Source: Bacteroidetes bacterium UBA7662 (GTDB lineage Bacteria; Bacteroidota; Bacteroidia; UBA7662). Taken from it: 64,000 nucleotides of DNA. A model generated the notes under the pieces. That model was given only the letters and a program-made list of their open reading frames with translations. It had not been told where the DNA came from and made no database searches. This document shows positions 1-7,158 of this stretch, piece after piece. The stretch spans positions 35,265 to 99,264 of the forward strand of contig DLHS01000017.1 in the NCBI GenBank assembly GCA_002483345.1, given 5' to 3'. The position numbers and the translations under genes are program-made. The first letter of the stretch is position 1. The number at the start of each line of letters is the position of its first letter.

Positions 1-504
1 AAAGGCCGTGATAACCGCGATAAAAGCCCCCAGCATCATGCCCAGATGCCTGCGCAGCCAGGCTTTGGGTGGCAGGGCCTTCCCGCGCCAGAGCGTGAGG
101 TAAGTACGCAGATCATTCAGCACCAGACCCGCCTGTATGCCTCCGAAAACCCACAACACCAATTCGCCCTGCATCAGCATAGCCACCCCGTTGACCGCAC
201 CGGCCAGCCATACCAGCAAATCAAGTCCGGTAGGCCGCAGGCTTTTGTCCTGTACCGAGCGGAACCCGGCATAGGTCTGATAAAAAGTAAATACCCCGAT
301 CAGCAGTAAAAAGGTGTTCGGTTTCAGCGCAGCCATCAGGATGGCGGTAACAGCCACCAGCAAGGTGCTGACAAAAAACACCCGGCCGGCTTTGGGGTGG
401 TTAGGCGTGAATTTACGCAGCAGCAAGGCCGTCAGGCCGCTGAGGAGGGCAACGCCCCCGGCCAGGATGTGGATGAAAAGGGCGGATTGGTAAAGGGTTT
501 GCAT
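1..504 (-). CDS. Integral membrane protein, DUF2306-like (partial, cut by left window edge)
   Basis: The reverse strand is open from an ATG at 504 to base 1, giving 168 codons with no stop, so the C-terminus lies outside the window. The protein starts MQTLYQSALFIHILAGG and is strongly hydrophobic, with about four or five membrane segments. The histidine and glycine-rich first helix and the RRHLGMMLGAF segment near the edge resemble the DUF2306 family of small membrane proteins of unknown function. It is transcribed divergently from the T9SS protein at 707, and the gap between them holds a direct-repeat array that could control it. The coding status is clear from the reading frame; the family assignment is from memory and moderate. 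Confidence 0.7.
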   Translation of the reverse strand, partial: MQTLYQSALFIHILAGGVALLSGLTALLLRKFTPNHPKAGRVFFVSTLLVAVTAILMAALKPNTFLLLIGVFTFYQTYAGFRSVQDKSLRPTGLDLLVWLAGAVNGVAMLMQGELVLWVFGGIQAGLVLNDLRTYLTLWRGKALPPKAWLRRHLGMMLGAFIAVITAF

Positions 505-562
505 GGCAGCATAATTTGTCCAAAACAACTGTATCCCTGGCACAACACGCCCTTTAAAGGGG

Positions 563-629
563 CAAAACGTAGGTTTTGGGACAAACGGGAAGGTTCAGGG
601 GTGAACGGTAAAATGGCAGGGGTGAACGG
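563..629 (-). promoter_or_regulatory. Direct-repeat array resembling LytTR binding sites
   Basis: The 13-mer CAGGGGTGAACGG occurs at 596-608 and again at 617-629, a period of 21 bp. A related ACAAACGGG lies at 581-589 and AAAACGTA at 564-571. Read on the minus strand each contains a GTT core in a context such as ACCGTTCAC or CCCGTTTGT. This is close to the reported LytTR half-site [TA][AC][CA]GTTN[AG][TG], which is typically repeated every 21-22 bp. A LytTR regulator is encoded at 2274-3134. The repeat is seen directly; the link to LytTR is inference. Confidence 0.45.
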
Positions 630-706
630 GAAGGATTATATATCTGTATGGTATTCTGTTACAGAATGATTATATTTAAATTGATGCTATCCAATATTCA
701 GAAGAG

Positions 707-2167
707 ATGAAAAGTAAGTTGGTAAATGCTGTACTAATCTGCCTGGGAATGTATACGCCGCTGCACCTGAAATCTCAGGTTGTTTTTCCTGATGAAACTG
801 CTATCTGGCACTACAAGGATTCCGAACTCCGGATTCGCTCTTTTCATATAAAGCAAAAATCACCTGTCTCCGGAACAAATGACAGCCTGTATATAAGTTC
901 TCAAGACTTTGTAGAAACTGGTGATTTCCAGTTCTTTGCCAAAACTGGAAAACTTAGCACGGGTTTTCCGTTGGGAAACGAGCTTATCAGACATACTTCA
1001 GGGTACTGGAGTTCAACATTAAGTGATTCTACACCGCTAGTTTGGTGGTTTGAGCATCCAGACAGCACAAGCTGGATAGTATATGCCGATAGTCTTACCC
1101 AAATTCATTGTGTTTATCTTGGCAATCAGCAGGTAAATCACTTTTCTCGCCAATTGAGTATTAAAGCATTCAGGCTTGAAATAAATGGCCCAGACTTCCC
1201 TTGGCTACACAATCAGCTCATCTGGTTATCGGATTATGGAATATTGAGATCGCCAGATTTGCGACGCTATCCAGAAAAGATGCTTCAATTGAGGCTCGCG
1301 GGATATCAATCTGCACATGAAACTGTAGGAATCAGCTTCAATGATTCTACTTTCGCACCACAAAAAATTCAGGATACCCTTGCCTATCTTGAACATACAA
1401 TAATCCCGCCCAATAGCTACACAAAATATCGAATTCACTATCTATATACCTCTTTAGGAAGTACAACAACCATTAAGAAATGGGTAACCGATGTTATTGA
1501 GTATACAAGGAATTCACAAGGCGAGTATGGAAACCCGACCTATCTGTACAATCAGAATCTCCTGTTACCAAATGTCCCTGTTCAAAATGGTTTGATTCCG
1601 ACACTTTCAGGAGGTTTTATTTATCTTGTATACGACAGCCTCCATCTCGAGAACAACCCGGACGTTTCAAACTATCGAACCGGCGTGATTGCATATGGCG
1701 GAAATCCACAGTATTACAGCTATGCCTGTAACGGTTCATCTGTATCCACCGGTCATTACTCAATTAGCTGGCGGTCAAATTGGGGATACACCTCGTTTGT
1801 GAACTCTGAAAAAACCGGGAATAATTACTGTTACAACAGAACCGTTGAGAGTTGCATTTTCATGAATCTGAGTGGAAGAAGGTTATGGGAACCCCTCCCC
1901 CTTTCCTTGGACCCTACACCAGAGAATAACCCTATTTCCATTTATCCTAACCCTGTTCTCGACAAACTTCATCTGAATATAGATCCAGTTGAAGTACCCC
2001 AGATGTATACTCTGGTACTGCTTAACGCATTTGGGAAACAAGTCTATAGACAAAGCCTTGCGTTGCCATACGTAGTCGAAATGGGAACTTTCCCGAATGG
2101 TCTCTACGTGTTAAGCCTTGAGGATTCCCACGGGTACAAAATCATCAGGAAACTGCTTAAAAACTAG
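707..2167 (+). CDS. Secreted protein with T9SS type A sorting domain, function unknown
   Basis: This 486-residue protein has an N-terminal signal peptide ending near LHLKSQ and a C-terminal T9SS domain. The latter begins at IYPNPVLDKLHLNI near residue 410 and ends with NGLYVLSLE and a basic tail, so the protein should cross the outer membrane and be released or surface-anchored. The central ~380 residues are rich in Ser, Tyr, Trp and Asn and match no family I recognise. The gene is clearly more AT-rich than its neighbours and uses many ATA, TCA and AGA codons, which may mean recent acquisition. It faces the LytTR gene convergently with about 100 bp between them and no obvious terminator. No enzyme motif was found. 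Confidence 0.85.
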   Translation: MKSKLVNAVLICLGMYTPLHLKSQVVFPDETAIWHYKDSELRIRSFHIKQKSPVSGTNDSLYISSQDFVETGDFQFFAKTGKLSTGFPLGNELIRHTSGYWSSTLSDSTPLVWWFEHPDSTSWIVYADSLTQIHCVYLGNQQVNHFSRQLSIKAFRLEINGPDFPWLHNQLIWLSDYGILRSPDLRRYPEKMLQLRLAGYQSAHETVGISFNDSTFAPQKIQDTLAYLEHTIIPPNSYTKYRIHYLYTSLGSTTTIKKWVTDVIEYTRNSQGEYGNPTYLYNQNLLLPNVPVQNGLIPTLSGGFIYLVYDSLHLENNPDVSNYRTGVIAYGGNPQYYSYACNGSSVSTGHYSISWRSNWGYTSFVNSEKTGNNYCYNRTVESCIFMNLSGRRLWEPLPLSLDPTPENNPISIYPNPVLDKLHLNIDPVEVPQMYTLVLLNAFGKQVYRQSLALPYVVEMGTFPNGLYVLSLEDSHGYKIIRKLLKN

Positions 2168-2273
2168 TTAATCTTCGAAAGACTTGGTTTCATGATTATT
2201 CAGATATTCAGATTAACAGACCTAGTAAGTTTGGAATAAAATGACAATCCTGGGATATATTGCTCCAGAGAAA

Positions 2274-3134
2274 CTAAATATTAAATTGATGTTTTAAGGA
2301 CTGGTACAGGCTTCGTGATACTGGAACCAACGCATCTGAATATTGCAGATGCAACCTGTACCCCTGCGCATTCCCGCTGAAGCGGGTGACATAATTTTTA
2401 TTTACCAGATAACTCTTGTGACATCGCCAGAACTGGGGGTGCCCCGCCAGTTCAGCTTCGACCCGTTTGAGGGTGGTACGGAGTAACGTTTTTTGCAACT
2501 GATTACCTTGCTGATAAACAACTTCCACATAATTATCTGCCGCCTGGAAGTAGAGCAGCTGATGCGCACTGATGTGTAAGTCTTCTCCCTGATTATCGGA
2601 GTGCAGGGTCAGGGTAGCCTCATCCGGTACGGGCTGCCGGGTTTCGGGATGGAGCTGTTCGTTGAGCCGAAGTGAGGCCCTGCTGTACTGTCGTTCAAGC
2701 CTGAACTGATTTAAAAGCGCGCTCACCGCCACCGGGAAAAGTCCGATGGAGAGCGTATAAAGCTCAAAGCGAAGCAAGCCGTGCAATTCAATGACCCCAT
2801 CGAAAACCCACATGGTAAAAACAGCATTGCCGAGACCAATCAAAGCAACATTGACCAGGGTCCAGAAAATCTGGTGACCGGTGGTCCAGGCGCTTTCCCG
2901 AAACAAACCCGGCAGCAGGGGAACCAGCACGATGTTCAGCAGCACCATAATGACCAAACAAACCAACCCATACCCGGCCGTAAGCAGGTAAAGGTTCATT
3001 CCGGCCTCATGCAAGCCGAACGGCTTAAAAACCGACAGAAACAAAAAGACGAAAACGCTGAAAAGAATGCTCATCCGCCAGCGGGCTGCGCGTGATTCCA
3101 GTAAGGGGTAGGGCTTTTCAAGCAGTTTAAGCAT
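2274..3134 (-). CDS. Membrane-anchored LytTR family DNA-binding regulator
   Basis: A 286-residue protein with four predicted membrane helices in residues ~20-145, a short linker and a LytTR DNA-binding domain in the last ~100 residues. The LytTR domain is recognisable from LYFQAADNYVEVVY, the TTLKRVEAEL segment, the FWRCHKSYLVN motif and the closing VPVSRSLY. It lacks a receiver domain, so it is not a classical response regulator; such membrane LytTR proteins are common in Bacteroidota and probably sense an envelope signal directly. The nearest candidate target is the repeat array at 563-629. The start at 3134 is the first ATG before the first helix. Family assignment is secure; signal and targets are unknown. 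Confidence 0.9.
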   Translation of the reverse strand: MLKLLEKPYPLLESRAARWRMSILFSVFVFLFLSVFKPFGLHEAGMNLYLLTAGYGLVCLVIMVLLNIVLVPLLPGLFRESAWTTGHQIFWTLVNVALIGLGNAVFTMWVFDGVIELHGLLRFELYTLSIGLFPVAVSALLNQFRLERQYSRASLRLNEQLHPETRQPVPDEATLTLHSDNQGEDLHISAHQLLYFQAADNYVEVVYQQGNQLQKTLLRTTLKRVEAELAGHPQFWRCHKSYLVNKNYVTRFSGNAQGYRLHLQYSDALVPVSRSLYQSLKHQFNI

Positions 3135-3278
3135 GGCAAAACTAAACTACTAAACAAAGTAGCTTGCAGGATAACTTCTCCAAATTTAAAGCGACTGATG
3201 TACCTGACAGCGTCATCATTTTACATCTTTGGTATCTGATAACAAACCATCGGCTGCATCAGCATTACCAGTCTGCCC

Positions 3279-4208
3279 ATGACCAAAATCAAACGCCTCA
3301 TCGCCCTCCTCCTCTATCTCCAGCAAAAAAGGAGAACCACGGCTGAGGAGGCTGCCAGCCACTTTGGTGTGAGCCAACGCACCATCTACCGTGATATGCA
3401 GTTGCTGCATGAGGCCGGTTTGCCGTTGCAGGCCGAGGCAGGCGTGGGTTACCGGCTGGGGGAGGAAAAACAACTGGCACCGGTCACCTTCAGTCGCGAA
3501 CAGGCGCTGGCACTCTTCGCTGCCCGGACCCTGGCAGGCCACAAAACCAGCGACGCCACCCTCCGTCACCTGGATGATGCCCTGGCCAAAGTAAAAGAAG
3601 CTGCCCGCTCCACCGACCAGGAACTGCTCAGGGATTTAGACGAACGTACCCTCAGCCTGGGCCGCTTGCCAGCCGAAAGGCGGCACACCGCCTACCGATT
3701 CCTCAGTGAAATACAACTCGCCCTGGCAGCTAAACAACTGCTCGAAATAGACTACCTCCGGGCCGACGGAACAGCAAGCAGCCGGTTAATCGAACCCCAT
3801 GGCCTCTTCTTCAACCAGCAATGGCACCTCGTGGCCTGGTGCCGGATGCGGAAAGGATTACGCGATTTCCGCATCGACCGCATCCGCCAGCTAAAAACAG
3901 GCGGGGACTTTAAACCAAGAACCGGCCTGCCTGATCTGCAAACCTTTCTGGAAGAACAACTCGCCATGGTGAAGCTGGATACCTATGTCATCCGCTTTAA
4001 AAAGGAAGTGGCGCTGGTACTCGCCGAAACCAAGTACTACTTTGGCTGGACCCATGAAACAGAAACCGACGACGGCTGGATAGAAATGCACTTCCGCAAC
4101 GATTCCGTCGATTATATGGGCCGTTGGTGTATGTACTGGCTACCGAAGGTGAAACCCGTTTCACCACCGGAACTGATAGCTTTTATACGACGTCAGCTTC
4201 AGGGGTAA
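3279..4208 (+). CDS. YafY-type transcriptional regulator (HTH + WYL domain)
   Basis: A 309-residue regulator. Residues ~1-60 form a DeoR-like winged helix-turn-helix (TTAEEAASHFGVSQRTIYRD), and residues ~135-300 hold a WYL effector-binding domain (LLEIDYLRADG, HGLFFNQQWHLVAWC, FRIDRIRQL). WYL proteins bind ligands, sometimes nucleic acids, and often act as single-component regulators. It is followed after about 80 bp by a GyrI-like protein and an AlkC-type DNA glycosylase on the same strand. A perfect palindrome lies between, at 4227-4254, and is the obvious candidate operator. Together these suggest a small stress or DNA-damage module. The specific ligand is unknown. Confidence 0.92.
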   Translation: MTKIKRLIALLLYLQQKRRTTAEEAASHFGVSQRTIYRDMQLLHEAGLPLQAEAGVGYRLGEEKQLAPVTFSREQALALFAARTLAGHKTSDATLRHLDDALAKVKEAARSTDQELLRDLDERTLSLGRLPAERRHTAYRFLSEIQLALAAKQLLEIDYLRADGTASSRLIEPHGLFFNQQWHLVAWCRMRKGLRDFRIDRIRQLKTGGDFKPRTGLPDLQTFLEEQLAMVKLDTYVIRFKKEVALVLAETKYYFGWTHETETDDGWIEMHFRNDSVDYMGRWCMYWLPKVKPVSPPELIAFIRRQLQG

Positions 4209-4226
4209 TTTTTCAGAAACAGTAAA

Positions 4227-4254
4227 ACATACTGACAACATATTGTCAGTATGT
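4227..4254. promoter_or_regulatory. Perfect 12-bp palindrome, candidate operator
   Basis: ACATACTGACAA at 4227-4238 and TTGTCAGTATGT at 4243-4254 are perfect reverse complements separated by CATA. The site sits 18 bp after the WYL gene and 32 bp before the preferred start of the GyrI-like gene. It has no T-tract, so it is not a typical terminator. It covers an in-frame ATG at 4251, which argues that translation starts downstream at 4287. The likely binder is the adjacent WYL regulator, by inference. Confidence 0.6.
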
Positions 4255-4286
4255 TGGCGGAATTTTGGGGTACTAAATCAACACTC

Positions 4287-4742
4287 ATGCAAATCAAAAC
4301 CCAACCAGCCCTTAACTTTTTGTGTGTCCGTTTCGAGACCACTGTTGCTACCATGATGGAAAAGGCCGCGCCCTATGTGCCGCAACTGCTGCAGGAAATC
4401 CTCGACCAGAAACTCCGGCTCTGCGGTCCGGTTTACTGGAATTACTTCGGCTTTGAAGGGGATGAAAGCAAGCCGTTTGACCTGGAAGTTGCCATTCCGG
4501 TTAACGCGGTTACGGGCGATTACCACGGTCGTTTCAGCTACAGGCGCTCGGAACCATTTCGCTGTGTGGAAGCGGTTCACGAGGGTACCTGGGCATCGAT
4601 ACCCGAAACTTATGGTAAATTATTTGCCTTTATCGGCCAGAACAGGCTTATTCCAACCGGAGAGAACCGGGAATGTTATATAAATGCCGATTTTGAGTTC
4701 CCCGAAGCCAACCAAACCATCATCCGTATCGGGATACAGTAA
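4287..4742 (+). CDS. GyrI-like small-molecule binding domain protein
   Basis: A ~151-residue protein (from MQIKTQPALNF) with the fold signature of GyrI-like/AraC effector-binding domains: an N-terminal strand running into RFETTVATMM, a central GPVYWNYFGFEGDE, a FDLEVAIPV strand and the ending TYGKLFAFIGQN...ECYINADF. Family members bind hydrophobic small molecules or inhibit DNA gyrase. The frame opens at an ATG at 4251, but that ATG lies inside the palindrome at 4227-4254, so the ATG at 4287 is preferred. The stop overlaps the next ATG (TAATG) by one base, so it is probably translationally coupled to the DNA glycosylase. The ligand is not predictable from sequence. Confidence 0.85.
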   Translation: MQIKTQPALNFLCVRFETTVATMMEKAAPYVPQLLQEILDQKLRLCGPVYWNYFGFEGDESKPFDLEVAIPVNAVTGDYHGRFSYRRSEPFRCVEAVHEGTWASIPETYGKLFAFIGQNRLIPTGENRECYINADFEFPEANQTIIRIGIQ

Positions 4743-5827
4743 TGGCAGATTTACTCAAAGACATGTACAACCCGGCGTTGGTAGCGAAACTTTCTGCTGC
4801 CTGCGCAGGTGTTGACCCCTTGTTTAATACGGAAGCCTTCACCCGCGATGTATTCGATGCCACCTGGCCGCAACGGGAACTCAAACAGCGGATGCGGCAT
4901 CTGACCGAACAACTCCAGCGGCACCTGAGTGGTGATTATGCACAGCAACTGGCTAGTTTATATAAAATATCGGTGGGTTTCGGAGGTTTTACCGCCATTC
5001 TTTTCTCCGATTTTGTCGCGGTTTTTGGCACCGGACAGCCCGACTTGTCGATTCCGGCCCTGGCACATTTCACCATGCTGTGCTCCAGTGAATTTGCGGT
5101 AAGGCCATACCTCATCCAATATCCTGAACGCATGCTGGCGCAGCACCTCTCCTGGGCCGACAGCGACAACCACCACCTCCGCCGGCTGGCGAGTGAAGGT
5201 ATCCGCCCACGGCTGCCGTGGGGGCAGGATGTTCCCTGGATTAAAAAAGACCCGGCACTGGTTCTGCCGGTACTCGAAAAGCTCAAAAACGACCCTTCGG
5301 AATACGTCCGGCGCTCGGTGGCCAACAACCTCAACGACATCTCCAAAATCAACCCTGAACTGGTACTGGAAGTCGCCCGGCGCTGGAAAGGCAGCGCTCC
5401 CGAAACCGACAAGCTCCTGAAGCACGCCCTGCGGGGTTTGCTGAAAAAGGGAAATGCTGAAGCGCTGGCTTTGTTCGGCTTTGAGGAAGTGTTGTATGAA
5501 GTTGAAAACTTCGGGCTGGATAAGACAGAAGTAAGACTCGGCGAAAAACTGGGCTTTGAAATCGTACTTAGACATACCGGCAAAAAACCCGCCTTGTACC
5601 GCCTCGAATATGTAATCCACTACCGTAAAGCCAATGGCAAAACAAGTCCCAAGGTGTTTCAGATATCGGAGAAGATGGTAAATACTGGTGAAAGCCTGAA
5701 AATCCGCCGTAACCACGCGTTTGCAGACCTCACCACAAGGAAACATTATGCAGGCGAACATCACCTGGCCATTCACCTGAACGGCACGGCTATCTCGCAG
5801 GCATCTTTTGAATTGCTTGTTCCATGA
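4742..5827 (+). CDS. AlkC-type DNA glycosylase (HEAT-like repeats + Ig-like domain)
   Basis: A 361-residue protein of the DNA alkylation repair (AlkC/AlkD) superfamily, which removes cationic alkylated purines such as 3-methyladenine using HEAT-like helical repeats. Residues ~1-245 are the helical part, including RRLASEGIRPRLPWG, IKKDPALVLPVLEKLKND and EYVRRSVANNLNDIS, a pattern typical of AlkC. Residues ~250-361 are beta-rich (LGEKLGFEIVLRHTGKKPA, HYAGEHHLAIHLNG) and fit the Ig-like C-terminal domain found in one AlkC subgroup. It follows the GyrI-like gene with a 1-nt overlap. The family call is strong; activity was not shown here. Confidence 0.88.
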   Translation: MADLLKDMYNPALVAKLSAACAGVDPLFNTEAFTRDVFDATWPQRELKQRMRHLTEQLQRHLSGDYAQQLASLYKISVGFGGFTAILFSDFVAVFGTGQPDLSIPALAHFTMLCSSEFAVRPYLIQYPERMLAQHLSWADSDNHHLRRLASEGIRPRLPWGQDVPWIKKDPALVLPVLEKLKNDPSEYVRRSVANNLNDISKINPELVLEVARRWKGSAPETDKLLKHALRGLLKKGNAEALALFGFEEVLYEVENFGLDKTEVRLGEKLGFEIVLRHTGKKPALYRLEYVIHYRKANGKTSPKVFQISEKMVNTGESLKIRRNHAFADLTTRKHYAGEHHLAIHLNGTAISQASFELLVP

Positions 5828-5852
5828 ACCCGTCACCCCTTAAACTGAGGTC

Positions 5853-6575
5853 ATGAACAGGGTAGCAAAATCAACTCCACCAAAAGAAAGTGGTTTTCTT
5901 TTCATAAGCGGCGCCGGTCTCGGCAGTCCTGTCTGGCAAGAACTCTCCCCCTTGCTGGAAGGGCCTTTACGGATTGCAGAAAAACCACCCTACAGCAAGG
6001 GTAAAGGAGTGAATTTCACTGAATATGTGGACAATATTGTCCACCAGGCGGCAGCATGGGAAGCAGAGAGCATCATACTCGTAACTCACTCTATCGGCGG
6101 ATGTATCGGGCTTTCGGTGGCTGAACGTTTAGGTCAGCGACTGCATGGTTTTGTTGCCATAGCAGCAGCTATTCCAAAGAAGGGTGGCTCCTTTCTCTCC
6201 ACCCTGCCCCTTTTGCAGGGTTGGCTTACCAGGCTCATCATGGGATTATCAGGCACCAAACCACCCGAAAAAATCATTGTGCAGGGCATGTGTAACGATT
6301 TAAATCCGACACAAATCAAACGTGTGGTGGAGGGTTTCAAACCGGAACCCATGGCTTTATACACCCAAAAATGCCATGCCCCTGTTCCGCTTGTCCCCAA
6401 ACTTTACATCAAACTAAGCGACGATAAAAGTTATTCAACCGCACTCCAGGAAGCCAGTATTCGGATCTTGCAGCCTGACCGGGTAGAAATACTTGCATCT
6501 GGTCACCTGCCCATGCTCAGCCAGCCGGCAGCACTGGCAAAATTGCTGCTTGACTTCCGGTCTGCAATTGGCTGA
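5853..6575 (+). CDS. Alpha/beta hydrolase
   Basis: A 240-residue cytoplasmic alpha/beta hydrolase-fold protein. The oxyanion-hole strand is FLFISGAGLGSPVW at residues 15-28. The nucleophile elbow is VTHSIGG with Ser80; the first glycine of the usual GxSxG is replaced by threonine. The likely catalytic histidine is in ILASGHLPML near residue 217. Substrate cannot be predicted. It lies 26 bp after the AlkC-type gene on the same strand and may be in the same transcript. A 133-bp gap without clear signals follows it. Confidence 0.85.
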   Translation: MNRVAKSTPPKESGFLFISGAGLGSPVWQELSPLLEGPLRIAEKPPYSKGKGVNFTEYVDNIVHQAAAWEAESIILVTHSIGGCIGLSVAERLGQRLHGFVAIAAAIPKKGGSFLSTLPLLQGWLTRLIMGLSGTKPPEKIIVQGMCNDLNPTQIKRVVEGFKPEPMALYTQKCHAPVPLVPKLYIKLSDDKSYSTALQEASIRILQPDRVEILASGHLPMLSQPAALAKLLLDFRSAIG

Positions 6576-6708
6576 CAGCCAGCGCACAAAGGCCAACAAA
6601 AGTTAATTTCAAAGCCCCGACCCCGCACATGGCCTCTTTTCCGCTTTTTGGAAGAAGCTTGACCGGCTACTGTTTTGAATTCTAGCGACAAGCATCGAAA
6701 TTAGTAGC

Positions 6709-7158
6709 ATGTATGATCGTCACAAAGTCATTTCCCTGCTATCGCAGGCCATGGAAAATACTTCCCGAATTGTGCTGGCAGCAGATGAAGATGCCTTTTC
6801 AGCTGCCCGTACCCCTGGTAAGTGGTCGCGGAAGCTGATTCTGGGTCATTTGTGCGATTCAGCCCATAACAACCTGCGTCGTTTTACGGTAGGCAGCTAC
6901 CAGGAAGGTGAGCACATAGTATACGACCCGGACGCCTGGGTAGCCATCAATGGTTATGAGGAGATGACCAAAGCGGAAGTACTGCACCTTTGGGTAATTC
7001 TTAACCGACAGATTTGCAGGGTACTTGAAAGGCTGGAAGACCGGCACATGGAACGCCAGCTTGATACCGGCAAAGGGAAAACCGAACTGCACACACTGGC
7101 CTGGCTGGCCGATGACTACTGGGCTCATATGCAGCACCACCTGTCGCAGCTTACCTAA
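6709..7158 (+). CDS. DinB family protein
   Basis: A 149-residue four-helix bundle protein of the DinB/DUF664 superfamily, putative metal-dependent hydrolases or thiol transferases. Motifs seen are the conserved WSRKLILGHLCDSAHNN with a histidine near residue 47 and the C-terminal DDYWAHMQHHLSQL with the histidine pair that normally completes the metal site. No signal peptide is present, so it should be cytoplasmic. Its last four bases overlap convergently with the sensor kinase gene at 7155. In this family function is rarely known; the call is at family level only. Confidence 0.88.
   Translation: MYDRHKVISLLSQAMENTSRIVLAADEDAFSAARTPGKWSRKLILGHLCDSAHNNLRRFTVGSYQEGEHIVYDPDAWVAINGYEEMTKAEVLHLWVILNRQICRVLERLEDRHMERQLDTGKGKTELHTLAWLADDYWAHMQHHLSQLT

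Noticed and set aside
3137..3144. Perfect minus-strand TAGTTTTG upstream of the LytTR gene
   Set aside because: It matches TAnnTTTG but ends only two bases before the ATG at 3134, so transcription would start inside the coding sequence unless a downstream start is used.
4958..5836. 292-codon frame antisense to the AlkC-type gene
   Set aside because: No domain, wholly antisense to a well-supported gene; treated as a shadow frame.
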